This document shows, piece after piece, positions 61,365 to 64,000 of a DNA stretch of 64,000 bases. Every line of letters begins with the position of its first letter. Position 1 is the stretch's first letter. A model generated the notes under the pieces. It did not search any database and was not told the DNA's origin. It worked only from the letters and a program-made list of their open reading frames with translations. The translations under genes and the position numbers were made by a program. This DNA is from Amycolatopsis tolypomycina. GTDB taxonomy: Bacteria; Actinomycetota; Actinomycetes; Mycobacteriales; Pseudonocardiaceae. The stretch spans positions 8,108,407 to 8,172,406 of the forward strand of contig NZ_FNSO01000004.1 of assembly GCF_900105945.1 (NCBI RefSeq), in the 5' to 3' direction.

Positions 61365-62234
61365 ATGTCCACATCCCGAAGAGGGCGGCTGTTCGCTGCC
61401 CTGGTCGTCCCGGCCACGCTGCTCCTGCTCGGCAGCACGGCCCAGGCGGCGACCTTGTCCCCCGAAGTCGACCCCGTGGCCGCGATCAACGCGGACATCG
61501 CACAGCACAACCACGATCTGGGGTCGCAGATCCGGCGCGTCGAAGGCGACAAGTCGACGCCGGACACGCAGCGGGCGGCGCAGCAGCCGCAGCCCGGCCA
61601 GGCCATCCCCGGCCAGGTGCTGGCCACGGTGGCCGGCATGGACGTCGCCAGCTACCAGGGCAACGTCGACTGGGCGTACTGGTGGAACCAGGGCAAGCGG
61701 TTCGTCTGGACCAAGGCCACGGAGAGCACCAGCTACACGAACCCGTACTTCGCGCAGCAGTACAACGGCTCCTACAACCAGGGCTTCATCCGCGGCGCCT
61801 ACCACTTCGCCACCCCGAACACCTCGAGCGGCGCGGCGCAGGCGCGGTACTTCGTCGCCCACGGCGGCGGCTGGTCGAAGGACGGCAGGACGCTGCCGGG
61901 CGCGCTCGACATGGAGTACAACCCGTACGGCGCGACCTGCTACGGGCTGAGCAAGGCGGGGATGACGTCGTGGATCCTCGACTTCCACGACACGTACAAG
62001 TCCCTGACCGGGCGCTGGCCGGTCATCTACACGTCGACGAGCTGGTGGAGCAGCTGCGTGAGCGGTGACTTCTCCAGCACGGCCCCGCTGTGGGTCGCGC
62101 GGTACTCGTCGTCGGTCGGCACCCTGCCCTACAACTGGGGCTTCTACACCGTCTGGCAGTACACCTCGAGCCCGCTCGACCAGGACACCTTCAACGGTGC
62201 CTACGACCGGCTCCAGGCGCTCGCCAACGGCTGA
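61365..62234 (+). CDS. Secreted GH25 muramidase, copy 2
   Basis: 289 residues. Signal peptide 1-28 (VVPATLLLLGSTAQAAT), a longer 60-residue Gln/Pro-rich linker, then a GH25 domain: VAGMDVASYQGNVDWAYWW, FVWTKATESTSYTNPYFAQ, ALDMEYNPYGATCYG with DxE, and VIYTSTSWWSSCVSGD. Clearly a tandem duplicate of the upstream gene; the linkers and C-termini differ most. A 19-bp perfect hairpin follows. Confidence 0.9.
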   Translation: MSTSRRGRLFAALVVPATLLLLGSTAQAATLSPEVDPVAAINADIAQHNHDLGSQIRRVEGDKSTPDTQRAAQQPQPGQAIPGQVLATVAGMDVASYQGNVDWAYWWNQGKRFVWTKATESTSYTNPYFAQQYNGSYNQGFIRGAYHFATPNTSSGAAQARYFVAHGGGWSKDGRTLPGALDMEYNPYGATCYGLSKAGMTSWILDFHDTYKSLTGRWPVIYTSTSWWSSCVSGDFSSTAPLWVARYSSSVGTLPYNWGFYTVWQYTSSPLDQDTFNGAYDRLQALANG

Positions 62235-62246
62235 CCCACCCCGGCC

Positions 62247-62293
62247 CGGCTCCCGGATCGTGACGGGTTCGCGTCGTCACGATCCGGGAGCCG
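62247..62293 (+). terminator. Strong hairpin terminator after the second muramidase gene
   Basis: Nineteen-base perfect arms (CGGCTCCCGGATCGTGACG at 62247-62265 and its complement at 62275-62293) with a nine-base loop, followed by GTTTCAT. Confidence 0.85.
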
Positions 62294-62409
62294 GTTTCAT
62301 GCCGTACCGTCCGGGCATTGCAGAATGCTGCAGTCACGTCCTGGGGAACCGCACGCGCCCACCGGACGTCGGAAGCGCACGAACCCCAGCGCCCGGAAGG
62401 CACGGACCC

Positions 62410-63259
62410 ATGACCTACCCGCCTCAGCCCGGCCAGCCTGATCCGTACGGCCAGCCGCAGTCCGGCGGCGTCCCGCAGCAGCCGTACCCCCAGCAGGGCG
62501 GGTGGGACCCCAACCAGCAGCAACAGCCGTACCCGACGCAGCAGTACCCGCCGGCCTCGGGCGGGTTCCCGGCCAACCCGCAGCCGACGTGGGGCGACCC
62601 GTACGCCCAGCAGCAACCGCAGCAGTCGGCGTGGGCGGACCCGAACGCGCAGCAGTACGGCCAGCAGGCGTGGGACCCGAACGCGGCCGCCGGCCAGCTG
62701 TCCGGCTGGGACCCGGCGACCGGCGGCTACTCGCAGGGCTTCGGCGGGCCGCCCGCGCCGCCGAAGAAGAGCAAGACCGGGATGTGGATCGCCATCGGCG
62801 CCGCGGTGGTCGTCGTGCTCGCCGTGGTGGGCGTCACGGGCTTCGTCGCGCCAGGGTTCTTCCTGTCGAAGGACGACACCAACACGGCGGCGCCGGCGTC
62901 GAGCACGTCCGCGAAGCCGACGGCGCCGAAGTCGACGACCAAGAAGCCGCCGTCCGGCAGCGAAGGCGGCAGCTCGGACGGCAAGGCCGTGCTGCAGGCT
63001 TCGTCGACAAGCTGAACGCGGGCGACAACGCCGGCGCCGTCGCCATGGGGTGCGCCGACTCGAAGCAGCAGATCAGCTCGTGGCTCGAGACGTTCTCGAG
63101 CCGCCGCTGCAGTTGCAGCTGAGCGACATCCCCGCGAGCAAGTCCCTCGTCGTGGCCGAGGTTTCCGGCACGTCCGCCGGCAAGCCGGTCCAGGGCACGC
63201 TGAGCGCCACGAACTTCGACAAAAAGGGCTTCTGCGTCAGCACGATGCTGGTGTCCTGA
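62410..63259 (+). pseudogene. Gln/Pro-rich membrane-anchored protein gene with two frameshifts
   Basis: Starts at ATG 62410: a YGQP/QQPYP-rich cytoplasmic part (1-115), one transmembrane helix (GMWIAIGAAVVVVLAVVGV), and a Ser/Thr/Lys-rich tether. The frame closes at 63015, but translation continues sensibly as GFVDKLNAGDNAGAVAMGCADSKQQISSW in the next frame (from about 62997) and then LEPPLQLQLSDIPASKSLVV...FCVSTMLVS in the third frame (about 63096 to 63259). Each junction needs one lost base (CAGGCT for CAGGGCT; TTCTCG for TTCCTCG). The restored domain resembles DUF4878-like extracellular domains. Genuine decay or under-called bases cannot be separated here. Confidence 0.7.
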
Positions 63260-63263
63260 GCCG

Positions 63264-64000
63264 GTGAAACTCTGGCGATCGCCGCTGGCGTGGACGTTCC
63301 TCGCGTCGGTGGTGCTGCTGCTCGGGGTCGGCGGCTGGCTGCTGGCCGACCCCGCCACCAGCCGCAGCGACGCGCTCAAGACCGGCGGCCTGGCCGGCGG
63401 TGCGATCGTGGCGTTGTACGCGCTGTGGCTGAACGACCGGCGCCGCCGGGTCGAGGAACGGCGCCAGGACATCGAGCGGCAGCGGCACGAACTCGAGGCG
63501 CAGCGCGCGGAACAGGACCGCGAGCGGGTGGCGGACGAGCGGTTCGCGAAGGCGGTCGAGCTGCTCGGCCACGCGGCCGACCAGGTGCGGGTGGGGGCTC
63601 TGCACGCGCTCGCGGGGTTGGCGCGGAGCCGGCCGGGCTACACGCAGACGGTGCTGGACGTGCTGTGTTCCTACCTGCGGCGGCCGTTCGACTACACCCG
63701 GCCCACGTCCTCGGACGAGGACCCCGATCCCGAGCGGGAACGCGAGCTCACGGTCCGGCTCACGGCGCAACGGCTGGTGTCGGACCTGCTCCGGCGCGCG
63801 ACGACGACGCCCCGGCGTACGACCTCGACCTGACCGGCGCCCGGCTGGAGTACCTGGACCTGTCGGGCAAGCTGATCGGCGGGCTGCTGCTGCGGTACGC
63901 GTCGCTGCACAGCACCACGAACCTCAGCGGCTGCCGCTTCAAAGGCCGGGTGTACTTCACCGCCGCGGGCACGCAATCCGGTCGCCAGGTGGGTTACTTC
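63264..64000 (+). pseudogene. Membrane-anchored pentapeptide-repeat-like protein, frameshifted and cut by window end
   Basis: GTG 63264 opens a protein with two hydrophobic segments (FLASVVLLLGVGGWLLA, GGAIVALYALWL), a charged coiled coil (RRQDIERQRHELEAQRAEQDRER) and ERFAKAVELLGHAADQVRVGALHALAGLA-type helix, the usual preface of actinomycete pentapeptide-repeat proteins. This frame stops at 63833, but from about 63803 another frame reads DLDLTGARLEYLDLSG and LHSTTNLSGCRFKGRVYF, i.e. the expected repeats, and runs off the right edge. One missing base near 63800 (GCGCGACG for GCGCGGACG) would join them. Confidence 0.65.

Overview
The window is high-GC actinobacterial chromosome, most probably from a Pseudonocardiaceae member (Amycolatopsis-like). 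Evidence: the mycothiol synthase MshD, an OmpR-type GlnR, RsiG, DUF3073, a DUF397/DUF5753-type XRE pair, the cysteine leader peptide-DUF4395-SseA-DUF1416 set, frequent GTG starts, and many promoters whose -10 box lies 6-7 nt before the start codon (leaderless mRNAs). Most of it is ordinary core and semi-core chromosome. I saw no prophage, insertion sequence, CRISPR array, rRNA or tRNA.

Layout. 1-5.8 kb: 3' part of lysA, an APC amino-acid permease, a divergent Lrp/AsnC regulator and an RNA-polymerase-associated HelD helicase. 5.9-12.7 kb: Tat-exported phosphoesterase, VOC protein, DUF6328 membrane protein, SodC-like secreted protein, F420/PPOX oxidoreductase, DUF2339 membrane protein, Gfo/Idh/MocA oxidoreductase. 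12.9-13.8 kb: a decayed (frameshifted) membrane-protein gene and a small ORF. 13.9-16.1 kb: dusB and two small membrane proteins. 16.1-20.7 kb: a tightly overlapping five-gene operon (GntR/UTRA regulator, ADP-ribosylglycohydrolase fold, PfkB kinase, NCS1 permease, isochorismatase-like hydrolase) that looks like a nucleoside or N-glycoside salvage system; this is the best candidate for an undescribed pathway. 20.7-25.8 kb: alpha/beta hydrolase, idi, a small GGDEF protein, and an LCP cell-wall ligase with a 500-residue disordered N-terminus.

25.8-30.6 kb: phosphate region, phoU converging on pstSCAB across a perfect bidirectional terminator, both transcription units preceded by PHO boxes. 30.8-36.7 kb: mshD, glnR, LmeA-like protein, thioredoxin, a leaderless cysteine-codon leader peptide followed by DUF4395-sseA-DUF1416, a 32-residue membrane peptide and a nitrobindin-like protein. 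36.7-42.2 kb: pxpBC, ParB/Srx-like small protein, class IV aminotransferase, ygfZ, rsiG (c-di-GMP-dependent anti-sigma), asparaginase. 42.2-42.8 kb: gene-free stretch of decayed tandem repeats. 42.8-50.4 kb: conserved hypothetical, DUF3073, 3-hydroxyacyl-CoA dehydrogenase, hydrolase, and an ECF-type vitamin/metal transporter cluster. 50.5-56.3 kb: oxidoreductase, VanZ-like protein, acetyltransferase, arfB, purM, purF. 56.4-59.1 kb: DUF397/XRE/methyltransferase locus. 59.1-64 kb: SCP2-like protein, type VII-associated-like protein, two tandem GH25 muramidases, and two genes broken by single-base frameshifts at the right edge.

Start sites were chosen from ribosome-binding sites, overlaps and TAnnnT boxes read by eye; family names come from motif recognition, not from searches.
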